Origin: a virus
Length of the DNA stretch: 64,000 bases
Virus record (IMG/VR): IMGVR_UViG_3300035190_000190
Span: 1 to 64,000 of that record
Reading direction: 5' to 3' (one strand)
Shown here: piece by piece, positions 17,525-25,862 of the stretch
Numbering within the stretch: position 1 is the stretch's first letter
Layout: every line of letters starts with the position of its first letter
Position numbers and translations under genes: made by a program
Notes under the pieces: model-generated
Seen by the model: the letters and a program-made list of their open reading frames with translations, nothing else
Databases searched by the model: none
Told to the model about the DNA's origin: nothing

Positions 17525-18111
17525 TGAATGCCTTTGATCCAATATACCAGTTTGAACAAGCATTAGGTGCGCTTACGGGTGCACCTTTTGTCGTTATGAC
17601 AGATTCGTGTACACATGCACTAGAACTGTGTCTACGTTACGACAAGGTAAAACGGTGTCGTTTTACGGCATTTACCTACCTTTCTGTGCCAATGACCATG
17701 CATAAATTAGACATTTCGTATGGTTTAGTGCCTGATAATGAATGGGTCGGAGAATATCCCATACTTGGTACACGGATATGGGATAGTGCGAGATTGCTAC
17801 GTACAGGTATGTATCGTAGTGGGCAAATGCAGTGCTTGAGCTTTGGTCACAGCAAGCCATTGGATATTGGTCGTGGTGGTGCTATCTTGCTAGACGATGA
17901 AGTTGCCTACAACAAACTTATACAGCAACGTGGCGACGGCAGAGACTTAAAGATAACACCATGGGAATCACAAAAGGTATTTGAAGTTGGCTATCATTAT
18001 CGTCCAACCATAGAAGAAGCAGTACAAGCATTAGAAAAATTACCGTTGGTTAATCAAGAATCTAAATACGTTGTGTATCCAGATCTTAGAGAGATAATTA
18101 TAAAGGATTAA
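17524..18111 (+). CDS. truncated DegT/DnrJ/EryC1-like (PLP aminotransferase fold) protein
   Basis: 195 aa, about half the usual 370 aa. It keeps the N-terminal TDSCTHALELCLR cofactor-phosphate motif and SFGHSKPLDIGRGGAILLDD, whose lysine aligns with the PLP-binding lysine, but the middle is condensed and the C-terminal domain is nearly gone. It starts exactly at the previous stop and has intact reading frame, so it looks like an evolved short form, not decay. Activity as an aminotransferase is doubtful. A full-length paralogue lies at 45119-46210. Confidence 0.7.
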   Translation: MNAFDPIYQFEQALGALTGAPFVVMTDSCTHALELCLRYDKVKRCRFTAFTYLSVPMTMHKLDISYGLVPDNEWVGEYPILGTRIWDSARLLRTGMYRSGQMQCLSFGHSKPLDIGRGGAILLDDEVAYNKLIQQRGDGRDLKITPWESQKVFEVGYHYRPTIEEAVQALEKLPLVNQESKYVVYPDLREIIIKD

Positions 18112-18112
18112 T

Positions 18113-19033
18113 ATGAAAGTTTTTATCACAGGAGCTAGTGGATTCATTGGCTCCCATTTTGTTAAAGTATTAGAAAATAACCATATGGTGCATTCGATGC
18201 AGTCGGACTTATTGGAATTTTCAAAAGTTAGACAAGAATTATTCGACTTTGACCCCGATGTGATTGTACACTTTGGTGCGAGAACCGAAGTCGAGCGTAG
18301 TTTTTACGAACAAGTTACTTTTAGTCAGGTTAATTATGTCGGTACTGTAAATTTAATCGAAAGTGCCGCTAAACTTAAAAATCTAAAAAATTTCGTATTC
18401 GCTAGTACAATGGAAGTGTACGGCTGGCAGCCAGTGAGTGATATAATTAAAGAGAAGGGATATCTCAAAGATATTCCGATATTTGACGAAAATACTATCC
18501 CAAATCCCAATGCTCCGTATGCTGTTGCCAAATATGCTTGCGAAAAATATTTAGAATATGCTCACAGAAGCTTAGGTCTTCCATTTTGTGCTATTAGACA
18601 AACCAATACATACGGTCGTAAGAAGAATGATTTTTTTGTTGTAGAACAGATTATTACACAAATGATGAAAAATCCTAATATTATTAACTTAGGATACGAT
18701 ACTCCATATAGAAATTTCTTATATATCGATGATTTACTAAATTTATGGTCTACTATCATTGAAAATCCAGATAAAGTAAGCAATGGTTATATTTTTACTA
18801 TAGGACCAAATAATCCCATTCAGATTAAAGAATTAGCAAATGTTATTGCTAAGAAATTAGATTGGCATGGCGAAATAAAGTGGAATTCAAAACCTGCTAG
18901 GCCTGGAGAAATTTATCTATTAAACAGTGGCCACGAATTGGTTACCAAAATAACTGGATGGAAGCCGACTGTAGATTTAAATAACGGGTTAGATAGAACC
19001 ATTGATCATTGGAAAATAGAGTTAAGCAAATAA
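18113..19033 (+). CDS. NAD-dependent epimerase/dehydratase (extended SDR)
   Basis: 306 aa. TGASGFIGSH at residues 6-15 is the NAD-binding motif; ASTMEVYGW carries the catalytic threonine/serine strand, and PYAVAKYACE supplies the YxxxK pair. Length and the DDLLNLW and GEI segments fit nucleotide-sugar epimerases or 4,6-dehydratases. It follows the short DegT-like gene by 1 base and precedes the B12-type radical SAM gene with no gap, so these genes are one transcription unit. Confidence 0.88.
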   Translation: MKVFITGASGFIGSHFVKVLENNHMVHSMQSDLLEFSKVRQELFDFDPDVIVHFGARTEVERSFYEQVTFSQVNYVGTVNLIESAAKLKNLKNFVFASTMEVYGWQPVSDIIKEKGYLKDIPIFDENTIPNPNAPYAVAKYACEKYLEYAHRSLGLPFCAIRQTNTYGRKKNDFFVVEQIITQMMKNPNIINLGYDTPYRNFLYIDDLLNLWSTIIENPDKVSNGYIFTIGPNNPIQIKELANVIAKKLDWHGEIKWNSKPARPGEIYLLNSGHELVTKITGWKPTVDLNNGLDRTIDHWKIELSK

Positions 19034-20815
19034 ATGCATAATGTCTATCTATTCCAGCCACAATATGCTGTAGAATTTCGAGAAGAAAAAAATTATTGGT
19101 TACCATATAGTGCTGGGTGCTTATGGAGTTATGCTAGCCAATTTACTGATATAAGAGAAAATTTTATTCTTCGAGAATTATTCTTTAAAAGACAGCCTAT
19201 CGACGAAATATTAGATAGGATCGATAATCCGAAAGTTTGTGGATTTAGTTGTTATTTGTGGAACGAACGGTATAGTCTAACATTAGCTAAAGCGATAAAA
19301 TTGCGATGGCCGGAATGTATAATTGTATTTGGTGGCGCTCAGGTCAGTGGCCGTATGCTTAAATATGAATTTATCGATTCACTGGTTATGGCAGAAGGTG
19401 AAGAAGCATTTACTAAAATTTTACAAGATATAATTGCTAAAAATCCCATAGATAAGCTAACGTCACGAGCACGGCTTCAAGATCTTAATATACCAAGTCC
19501 GTATGTCACTGGTGTGTTTGATCAATTAATTATAGATAACCCTAATACTATATGGGCAATGACATTAGAAACTAATCGAGGGTGTCCGTATGCTTGTACA
19601 TTTTGTGATTGGGGAGGTACCACTTATAGTAAAGTTAAGAAGTTCGATCTCGACAAGGTTGCGGCAGAACTAGACTGGGCAGTTAATCATCGAGTGGCTT
19701 ATATTTTTAGTGCTGATGCTAATTTTGGTATATTTAAAGAACGAGATGTTGAAATTGCTAAATTGATACGGACAGCGGCTGATAATTCAATTATCGAAAC
19801 TGTTAATTTACAATTTGCAAAGAATAGTACAGAAATTGTTTTCGAAATTGCTAAAATCATGGGGCCATATAATCGAGGTATTACAGTTAGTGTGCAGAGT
19901 ATGAATGACCTTACTTTAGAAACAATTAAACGTAAAAATCTTGAAATAAACAATATTAAATATCTATTAGAACTTAGCAAAAAGTATGACCTTAGTACTT
20001 ACACCGAAGTTATATTGGGATTACCTCACGAAACAAAAGAATCATGGATAAATGGATTATCCCAACTGTTAGAATTGGGACAACACCAAAGCATTGATAT
20101 CTGGTTTACACAATTACTCGAGAATTCAGAACTTGCCACAGAACAAAGTAGAAGAGAGTACGGTATTAAATCTATATTAGTTAAAGATTATATGAACTTA
20201 GACCAAACCGAAGATAGTATACCCGAATATACTGAAATTGTGTGCGAAACTAATACAATGTCTACTGAGGAAATGATTGATTGTTATATGTATACCTGGA
20301 TGATCATACATTTTCATATTGCCGGGTATACACAAATTATAGCCAAATATGCCAGAAATCTTGAAAATATATCATTCAAAATATTTTACGACCAATTATT
20401 TACAGAAATACAATATAATAAATCGCTCGGCGAACATTACCAATCGTTACGAAATACTGTTACTGATTATCTAACTACAGGTACCCTAACAGGAAAACTA
20501 GCCGGCGGCCATGCATTGCATGCAGTTTCGTATAAGTTTATGTACGAAAATAGATGCACCGTAGCTAACCTTGCTGTAACTGCATTAAAAAAATTAATAC
20601 CGATTGTACCATCAGATCTACTGTTACTGCAAGATTTGTTTATTATAGATATAACTACACAATATCCCCAAACCTTACAAACCAATTATAACATCGACAC
20701 TGGCAGTAAGATGATAACTACCTATGTAATAACTCAACGAATTAAAGAACAAATAGAAGATTTTTATACTATACGGAGAAAAGGGTTAATAAAAAACCTA
20801 TTATTAATATTATGA
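19034..20815 (+). CDS. B12-binding-domain-type radical SAM protein
   Basis: 593 aa. Residues 1-150 form a Rossmann-like cobalamin-binding-type domain (KVCGFSCYLWNERYSLTLA, IVFGGAQVSG, MAEGEEAF). The DxHxxG cobalamin-ligand motif is not seen, so B12 may bind without histidine or not at all. The radical SAM core has CPYACTFC (Cys184, 188, 191) and TEVILGLPHET. The C-terminal 200 residues are a helical extension. Neighbours encode an epimerase and an oxygenase fused to an LIC12192-like domain, suggesting carbohydrate or small-molecule chemistry. Confidence 0.85.
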   Translation: MHNVYLFQPQYAVEFREEKNYWLPYSAGCLWSYASQFTDIRENFILRELFFKRQPIDEILDRIDNPKVCGFSCYLWNERYSLTLAKAIKLRWPECIIVFGGAQVSGRMLKYEFIDSLVMAEGEEAFTKILQDIIAKNPIDKLTSRARLQDLNIPSPYVTGVFDQLIIDNPNTIWAMTLETNRGCPYACTFCDWGGTTYSKVKKFDLDKVAAELDWAVNHRVAYIFSADANFGIFKERDVEIAKLIRTAADNSIIETVNLQFAKNSTEIVFEIAKIMGPYNRGITVSVQSMNDLTLETIKRKNLEINNIKYLLELSKKYDLSTYTEVILGLPHETKESWINGLSQLLELGQHQSIDIWFTQLLENSELATEQSRREYGIKSILVKDYMNLDQTEDSIPEYTEIVCETNTMSTEEMIDCYMYTWMIIHFHIAGYTQIIAKYARNLENISFKIFYDQLFTEIQYNKSLGEHYQSLRNTVTDYLTTGTLTGKLAGGHALHAVSYKFMYENRCTVANLAVTALKKLIPIVPSDLLLLQDLFIIDITTQYPQTLQTNYNIDTGSKMITTYVITQRIKEQIEDFYTIRRKGLIKNLLLIL

Positions 20816-21951
20816 CATTAGACCACACACAAACAATTTTTGATAATCAAACCTTAAATTATGACTTAGAAAAATATCCATTACCTGCTATAGTATTAGA
20901 AACTATTCAACAATTTTATCCAGATGCAACAACACTGGACACATTGCACGAAGTGGTGCCGGCAAATAAAATACAACAATTAATGGTTGACACCACACAG
21001 GCTTTACTTAAGAATAAATTTTATGATTACTATGATACTATGATTCAAGATCAGATAGTATCAACGCTAGGCAAGGAAGTATTAATTCAAAAGTTTGGTA
21101 ATCTTAGAATCCTACCACCAAATCAAGACCAAATTGGAGCAGTATTGCTATTTCATCAAGGTCGGTGGGTGGGTAATGGGTTGGGTTTACGCACAATTTG
21201 GATGCCATTCACTGATTGCTATGAAAGTAATAGCATGCAAATGTTAGATTTAGACATTAGTAGAAAAATTACTAGAGAATCTGTTATAGAGAAATGGAGT
21301 TATGAAAAATTACAACAAGTCTGTGTAGATAACTGTTGGCCGGTTACATTACAGCCAGGGCAGGCACACTTGTTTTTACAAGAACATATACACGGTAATA
21401 TCCCCAATAGGACTAATAAAACTAGAGTTAGTATCGATATAAGATTGTTAATAAAAGATGAGCAACCTCATCGTAAATGGCCAGGGGCATATTTCCGCAA
21501 ATTATTCGATCGAGACTATTCCAAAACTATCCCAATCTTAGCACATGAAAAAGTATTAAATTATTGTGAATACGAAGGCGTTAAAACTAAACATATTGAT
21601 CTATATTTTCAAACATTAGTAGTCAAATCCTATTGCCAAAAACGTGGATATACTTATCCGTATCAACATGGAGACAACGAAGGATTAAACTATGCGCATC
21701 TTGAGTATTTGATATCTAGCAAGAGTGCAGATCATTTATTATTGTTTAGTATTTTTAGTTTGCCAGATGATGCTGCACATCGTATAAGATTACTGACTAC
21801 TGCATTAGATCTCGGTGTACGAATACATCTGTGCAATGAAGAAATGGTATTAGAATCTTATGAAGATCTTGAAAAAATAGAATATATTCGAAACTTTACA
21901 AATGATTGGTCGACTCCAGTCGAACAGCTTAGTAAAGAATTGAATAATTAA
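20812..21951 (+). CDS. 2OG-Fe(II) oxygenase fused to an LIC12192-like sporadic-carbohydrate-cluster domain
   Basis: 379 aa, ATGA overlap with the radical SAM gene. Residues about 100-235 look like a 2-oxoglutarate/Fe(II) oxygenase, with the cupin-like strand FLQEHIHGNIPNRT followed by TRVSIDIRL (candidate His and Arg for iron and 2OG). Residues about 255-375 (TLVVKSYCQKRGYTYPY, DHLLLFSIFSLPDDAAHRIRLL, a late NEEMVLES segment) match my memory of the sporadic carbohydrate cluster protein family named for Leptospira LIC12192. These are usually separate neighbouring genes; here they are one polypeptide. Reaction unknown. Confidence 0.72.
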   Translation: MTLDHTQTIFDNQTLNYDLEKYPLPAIVLETIQQFYPDATTLDTLHEVVPANKIQQLMVDTTQALLKNKFYDYYDTMIQDQIVSTLGKEVLIQKFGNLRILPPNQDQIGAVLLFHQGRWVGNGLGLRTIWMPFTDCYESNSMQMLDLDISRKITRESVIEKWSYEKLQQVCVDNCWPVTLQPGQAHLFLQEHIHGNIPNRTNKTRVSIDIRLLIKDEQPHRKWPGAYFRKLFDRDYSKTIPILAHEKVLNYCEYEGVKTKHIDLYFQTLVVKSYCQKRGYTYPYQHGDNEGLNYAHLEYLISSKSADHLLLFSIFSLPDDAAHRIRLLTTALDLGVRIHLCNEEMVLESYEDLEKIEYIRNFTNDWSTPVEQLSKELNN

Positions 21952-21963
21952 TTATCAAATAGT

Positions 21964-21993
21964 TTGACTAGACCTAAATAATAGTGTTATACT
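21964..21993 (+). promoter_or_regulatory. sigma-70 promoter for folE
   Basis: TTGACT at 21964-21969 and TATACT at 21988-21993 with an 18-base spacer, in the intergenic space before folE. A leader of about 40 bases carrying TAGGAGCA follows. Confidence 0.75.
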
Positions 21994-22039
21994 AATATAT
22001 CAGTCGCCAATATCCACTGGCTTAACATAGGAGCAATAA

Positions 22040-22741
22040 ATGTCAGAAATTAAATATGCAGTAAGCGAACGAATTCGCAGTAACTTAAAAGCGAAGAATA
22101 AACGCTTCTGGGCAGGTGACAACGTATCTGAATATATCACTGAAGAAGATAAACAACTATTAATCAACGAAGCCACATTGGCTTTTGAAGGAGTGCTAGA
22201 TGCACTACTAATTGACCGTGAAAATGATCCAAACTCAAAAGGCACAGCACGTAGACTTGCTAAGATGTACTATCATGAAATTATGGCAGGTAGATATGAT
22301 CCGGCGCCAGATGCAACTGCATTTCCAAATGATAGCACGGATCGCTATGAAGGTATGCTAGTGGTACGTAGTGAACTGCGTAGTATGTGTAGTCATCATC
22401 ATCAACCAGTTAAAGGTGTAGCCTATATTGGTATTATTGCTGCACAAAAACTAATTGGACTTAGTAAGTATACACGTATCGCGCAATGGTGTGCTACACG
22501 TGGCACATTACAAGAAGAATTATGTAATGATATTTCAAGAGAGATTATGAAGGCTACGGGCAGTAATGATGTTGCTGTATATATTCAAGCAACACATGGT
22601 TGCTGTGAGAATCGTGGTATTTTAGCACATAGCTCGCTCACACAAACTACAGTACTCAAAGGTGCATTTAATAATGACCCAGGTACTAAACAAGAATTCT
22701 TTGATAATGTAAAACTTCAACAACAGTTTGCACCACGATAG
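22040..22741 (+). CDS. folE: GTP cyclohydrolase I
   Basis: 233 aa, close to the family norm. Zinc and active-site motifs are present: CSHHHQP from Cys117 and HGCCENRG from about residue 186. It converts GTP to 7,8-dihydroneopterin triphosphate, the first step of both folate and 7-deazaguanine synthesis. With queD, queE and dpdA in the window, supply of DNA base precursor is the likely purpose. The gene has its own sigma-70 promoter and a TAGGAGCA ribosome site. Confidence 0.95.
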   Translation: MSEIKYAVSERIRSNLKAKNKRFWAGDNVSEYITEEDKQLLINEATLAFEGVLDALLIDRENDPNSKGTARRLAKMYYHEIMAGRYDPAPDATAFPNDSTDRYEGMLVVRSELRSMCSHHHQPVKGVAYIGIIAAQKLIGLSKYTRIAQWCATRGTLQEELCNDISREIMKATGSNDVAVYIQATHGCCENRGILAHSSLTQTTVLKGAFNNDPGTKQEFFDNVKLQQQFAPR

Positions 22742-22750
22742 GGAATAGTT

Positions 22751-23092
22751 ATGAAATGGTTAGATAATTGGATTCAGCGTTGCTACAACCGTGCTCGTGA
22801 GTGTGATGAACTTATTGAAGTTGATGATTGGGATGAACCAAAACGTAGTCGTCGTGGGCGCCTTAGTAAAGGAGGGCCTATTAGTGCTGGCACACGCAGA
22901 GTAGAGCATAACTATGATGATGACAGTGTTATTACTTTTAAAATCTACGGCGCTAATGGTGGTAAGATTGTAGAAACATCACGCTGGGATGAAAAGAAAG
23001 ATAACGAAAGTATTAGACGTTATGTCATTGACGAGAACGCAGATATGGCAGAAAGTTTAAGCAAGATTGTTACTATGGAGTATATGCGATGA
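22751..23092 (+). CDS. conserved phage hypothetical protein, 113 aa
   Basis: Acidic and basic patches alternate in the first half (ELIEVDDWDEPKRSRRGR). The second half has ITFKIYGANGGKIVE and IVTMEYM, which recall small proteins of T4-like phages of unknown role. It overlaps the phosphoribosyltransferase gene by 4 bases. No domain recognised. Confidence 0.7.
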   Translation: MKWLDNWIQRCYNRARECDELIEVDDWDEPKRSRRGRLSKGGPISAGTRRVEHNYDDDSVITFKIYGANGGKIVETSRWDEKKDNESIRRYVIDENADMAESLSKIVTMEYMR

Positions 23093-23586
23093 ATAATGTT
23101 GAAAAAGTTTATTACGATGACGTACACATCAAAGAAATGATTGGTAATATCACCATGCAAATGCATCGTGGCGGTGTATGGAAACCTGATTACATTGTCG
23201 GACTAACACGTGGCGGATTAATTCCAGCAGTGTATCTAAGTCATTATCTTAATGTTCCAATGGAAACGTTAAAAGTAAGTTTGCGTGATAATGCAGATAC
23301 TGAAAGTAATTGCTGGATGGCCGAAGATGCATACAATGGCAAAAACATTCTTATCGTAGATGATATCAACGACACAGGTGCTACACTAGATTGGATTATT
23401 AACGATTGGCAAAGTAGCTGTCATCCCTCTGATGCGCATTGGTCGAATGTTTGGGGTAATACTGTGAAATTTGCTGTGCTAGTTGATAATTTAAGCAGTA
23501 ACTTTAGTCGTACTGTAGACTATTCAGCTAAAGAGATTAACAAAGCAGACAAGGATGTATGGATTGTTTATCCATGGGAAAGGTAG
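23089..23586 (+). CDS. purine-type phosphoribosyltransferase
   Basis: 165 aa. ILIVDDINDTGAT at residues 88-100 is the PRPP-binding motif of type I phosphoribosyltransferases; VGLTRGGLIPAVYLS supplies the pyrophosphate loop. Size and sequence fit the xanthine-guanine or hypoxanthine salvage type. It would make purine nucleotides from free bases and PRPP. Lying between folE and queE, it may salvage guanine released by DpdA base exchange, which is inference. Confidence 0.85.
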   Translation: MNNVEKVYYDDVHIKEMIGNITMQMHRGGVWKPDYIVGLTRGGLIPAVYLSHYLNVPMETLKVSLRDNADTESNCWMAEDAYNGKNILIVDDINDTGATLDWIINDWQSSCHPSDAHWSNVWGNTVKFAVLVDNLSSNFSRTVDYSAKEINKADKDVWIVYPWER

Positions 23587-23590
23587 TAAT

Positions 23591-24796
23591 ATGTCTTATA
23601 CGTATTATATATCTTCTTTCAGTTACTGTATCCATCCGGCAATTTACAAAGAATGGGCTACACTATACCTAAGTAACAAAATTAAAAAAATTAAAACTCC
23701 CATTGATCAAACTGAGGTGATATTAAGTTATTGGATGGAATCTGAAATGTATATCGAAGAAACTATCGAAATTATCAAATCTTATAATTTTAAAAAAATT
23801 ACAATAATAGCGGACTTTAGTCAAAAATCTAAATGTGATCTAATAGATGGAATCGATGTTACTTATTTAAATATATATCCATTGATATTAAAAAATATGC
23901 AATCTCAACACCAAGAAGAACCACGGTGGAATCCATGTTTAGTTAAGGGATTATTGCTTGCAGGTGCTCACATTGTACGTACAAATCGAATAGTATTATT
24001 AAAAAAATTATATGATAAACAGCAATTACTAATAGATAAAATAATGTGGACCTGTCCGCATATTAAAAAATACTCCGAGGAGTTGACTAACATATTTTTT
24101 CCTAATATTAATCGCAGCGAAGTTGATAATTTTATTAATTATTGTGATGAACAGTCAGTATTTATACCCGGATTCTTTGTGAATAACGCTAACTACGAAG
24201 AAGCCAATGAATTTGCATCAACTCAAGAAGGCGATGCACTTGCTGACTTGTTTAAACAAACAAATTTTAGTATTGTAACGGAAAGTGAATACCTTAGTCC
24301 TGATATCGACAATAGTGAATTTTTTACAGAAAAAATCTACAGAGCAATTTATAATAAACATCCATTTATTTTAGTTGGGGCGCCAAAATGTTTATCTGCT
24401 TTAAAAGCAATGGGATTTAAAACATTTGAAAATTATTTACCAATACCAGAATATGATAATATTTTAGATCTATTTCCAAGATTAGATGCTATAGTAGATA
24501 ACATTGTGGCATTTCCCGATGCCATAGCACAGTATAGTAGTAATATAAATGATGATATTGACTATAATTATGCTCTATTAAATGATAATATGAATAGAGA
24601 TTTAACATTCTTGAATAATTTATGTATTAAAAAAAATCTACCCGTTGATACATTTGAGTTCTGTTTCCCTGTTAATTGGAGTGATATCAAAAAACAGATT
24701 GCAAGTGTAAAAGAATTTAATCGGCAATCTCAAGAATTAATAGCAGAAAGAATATTGACTTCAAAGTATAAAAAGTATATTGACTTTAAAATATAA
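23591..24796 (+). CDS. GT10/fucosyltransferase-like phage glycosyltransferase (tentative)
   Basis: 401 aa from ATG 23591; an ATG at 23555 overlaps the previous gene. The diagnostic region SIVTESEYLSPDIDNSEFFTEKI ... HPFILVGAPKCLSALKAMGFKTF resembles the C-terminal nucleotide-sugar site of GT10-like transferases found in many marine phages (from memory; split here by the ellipsis). The N-terminal half is not recognisable. A 25-bp tandem repeat encodes its last residues and contains the queE promoter. Confidence 0.6.
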   Translation: MSYTYYISSFSYCIHPAIYKEWATLYLSNKIKKIKTPIDQTEVILSYWMESEMYIEETIEIIKSYNFKKITIIADFSQKSKCDLIDGIDVTYLNIYPLILKNMQSQHQEEPRWNPCLVKGLLLAGAHIVRTNRIVLLKKLYDKQQLLIDKIMWTCPHIKKYSEELTNIFFPNINRSEVDNFINYCDEQSVFIPGFFVNNANYEEANEFASTQEGDALADLFKQTNFSIVTESEYLSPDIDNSEFFTEKIYRAIYNKHPFILVGAPKCLSALKAMGFKTFENYLPIPEYDNILDLFPRLDAIVDNIVAFPDAIAQYSSNINDDIDYNYALLNDNMNRDLTFLNNLCIKKNLPVDTFEFCFPVNWSDIKKQIASVKEFNRQSQELIAERILTSKYKKYIDFKI

Positions 24797-24803
24797 AAAG
24801 TAT
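24754..24803 (+). repeat. two tandem 25-bp units at the end of the GT10-like gene
   Basis: Units 24754-24778 and 24779-24803 differ at 2 of 25 positions, each starting ATTGACTT and ending AAAAAGTAT. The second copy provides the TTGACT -35 box of the queE promoter. The unit length is not a multiple of three, so the second copy is read in another frame and ends the protein soon after. Confidence 0.9.
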
Positions 24804-24808
24804 ATAAT
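24780..24808 (+). promoter_or_regulatory. sigma-70 promoter for queE with leaderless geometry
   Basis: TTGACT 24780-24785, 17-base spacer, TATAAT 24803-24808. The queE ATG follows only 5 bases later, so the predicted first transcribed base is at or next to the start codon. No Shine-Dalgarno sequence precedes the ATG. Confidence 0.75.
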
Positions 24809-24813
24809 AAATT

Positions 24814-25662
24814 ATGAAACTAAAAATCAGTGAGATATTTTATAGTGCGCAAGGCGAAGGACGTTTTATCGGCGTTCCGTCGTTATTTCTGCGTACATTT
24901 GGCTGTAACTTTACCTGCGGTGGGTTCGGTATGCCTCGCGGCGAAGTTAGTACAGAGCGCAACATAATCAAAGTTGAGCAGTATAAGACGTATAATGATT
25001 TGCCACTTGTTAATACAGGGTGCGACAGTTATGCAAGCTGGGATCCAAGGTTCAAAAGCCTGAGTCCATTGTTATCAGTAGATGAAACAGTTAAGCAAAT
25101 GCTCGATGTTGTTCCCAATAACAATTGGCAACAAGCAAATGGTAATAATGTGCATTTGGTTATCACAGGTGGTGAGCCATTATTAGGCTGGCAACGTGCG
25201 TTTCCTAAATTATTAGCACATGATGATATGTTTAACTTGCTTAACTTAACATTTGAAACAAACGGCACACAGGCATTACACGAGGACTTTGCGGCATACT
25301 TGAAGCTGTGGAAAAGACAAGCACGTGAGATTACATTTAGTGTAAGTCCAAAGTTAAGTGCCAGTGGCGAAACATGGGAAGATGCTATCAAGCCTGCGAT
25401 TGTGGCAAGTTATGAGAAGGTTGGTACAACCTATCTTAAGTTTGTTATTGAAACACCCAGCGACTTCGATGAAGTTGATCGTGCAGTAACGGCATATAGA
25501 ACGGCAGGCTTTATAGGTATGGTTTACGTTATGCCAGTTGGTGGTGTTGTCAGTGTATATGATGGTAACAAGTTCCATATCGCAGACGAAGCTATGAAGC
25601 GTGGTTATTATTACAGTCCCAGATTACATGTTGATCTATGGGGCAATAGTTGGGGCAAATGA
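24814..25662 (+). CDS. queE: 7-carboxy-7-deazaguanine synthase, phage variant
   Basis: 282 aa. The start SEIFYSAQGEGRFIGVPS and FLRTFGCNFTC are classic QueE, and HLVITGGEPLLGW, FETNGTQ and SVSPKLS follow. It converts 6-carboxy-tetrahydropterin to 7-carboxy-7-deazaguanine by a SAM-dependent ring contraction. Cys31 and Cys35 are present but the residue where the third cluster cysteine would sit (38) is Phe; the best substitute is Cys70 in TGCDSYAS, a spacing of C-x3-C-x34-C. From memory this insertion is shared by some phage QueE proteins. Active enzyme is likely. Confidence 0.9.
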   Translation: MKLKISEIFYSAQGEGRFIGVPSLFLRTFGCNFTCGGFGMPRGEVSTERNIIKVEQYKTYNDLPLVNTGCDSYASWDPRFKSLSPLLSVDETVKQMLDVVPNNNWQQANGNNVHLVITGGEPLLGWQRAFPKLLAHDDMFNLLNLTFETNGTQALHEDFAAYLKLWKRQAREITFSVSPKLSASGETWEDAIKPAIVASYEKVGTTYLKFVIETPSDFDEVDRAVTAYRTAGFIGMVYVMPVGGVVSVYDGNKFHIADEAMKRGYYYSPRLHVDLWGNSWGK

Positions 25663-25862
25663 TAGAAACAAAGAAAAGAACCATAGTTAGAATGCTTACC
25701 TATAGGCTCACAGCATGGTTATTTACAATCTTTTGGACTTGGTTAATTATGGGTGACTTAGCAACATCGACAGGATTTGCTACTATACTACATCTATTAT
25801 TAAGTATCGATTATTATGTACACGAACGTATGTGGTTAAAAATTAAATGGGGTATGAGATGA
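25659..25862 (+). CDS. DUF2061-type small membrane protein
   Basis: 67 aa from the ATG at 25659, which overlaps the queE stop (ATGA). ETKKRTIVRMLTYRLTAW at the start and YYVHERMWLKI at the end are typical of DUF2061 membrane proteins. Two hydrophobic helices lie between. The function of the family is unknown. It also overlaps metK by 4 bases, so queE, this gene and metK are translated in a chain. Confidence 0.75.
   Translation: MIETKKRTIVRMLTYRLTAWLFTIFWTWLIMGDLATSTGFATILHLLLSIDYYVHERMWLKIKWGMR

Noticed and set aside
23089-23586. A missing QueC
   Set aside because: The motif is the PRPP-binding loop of a phosphoribosyltransferase; no ATP-pyrophosphatase SGGxDS motif is present.
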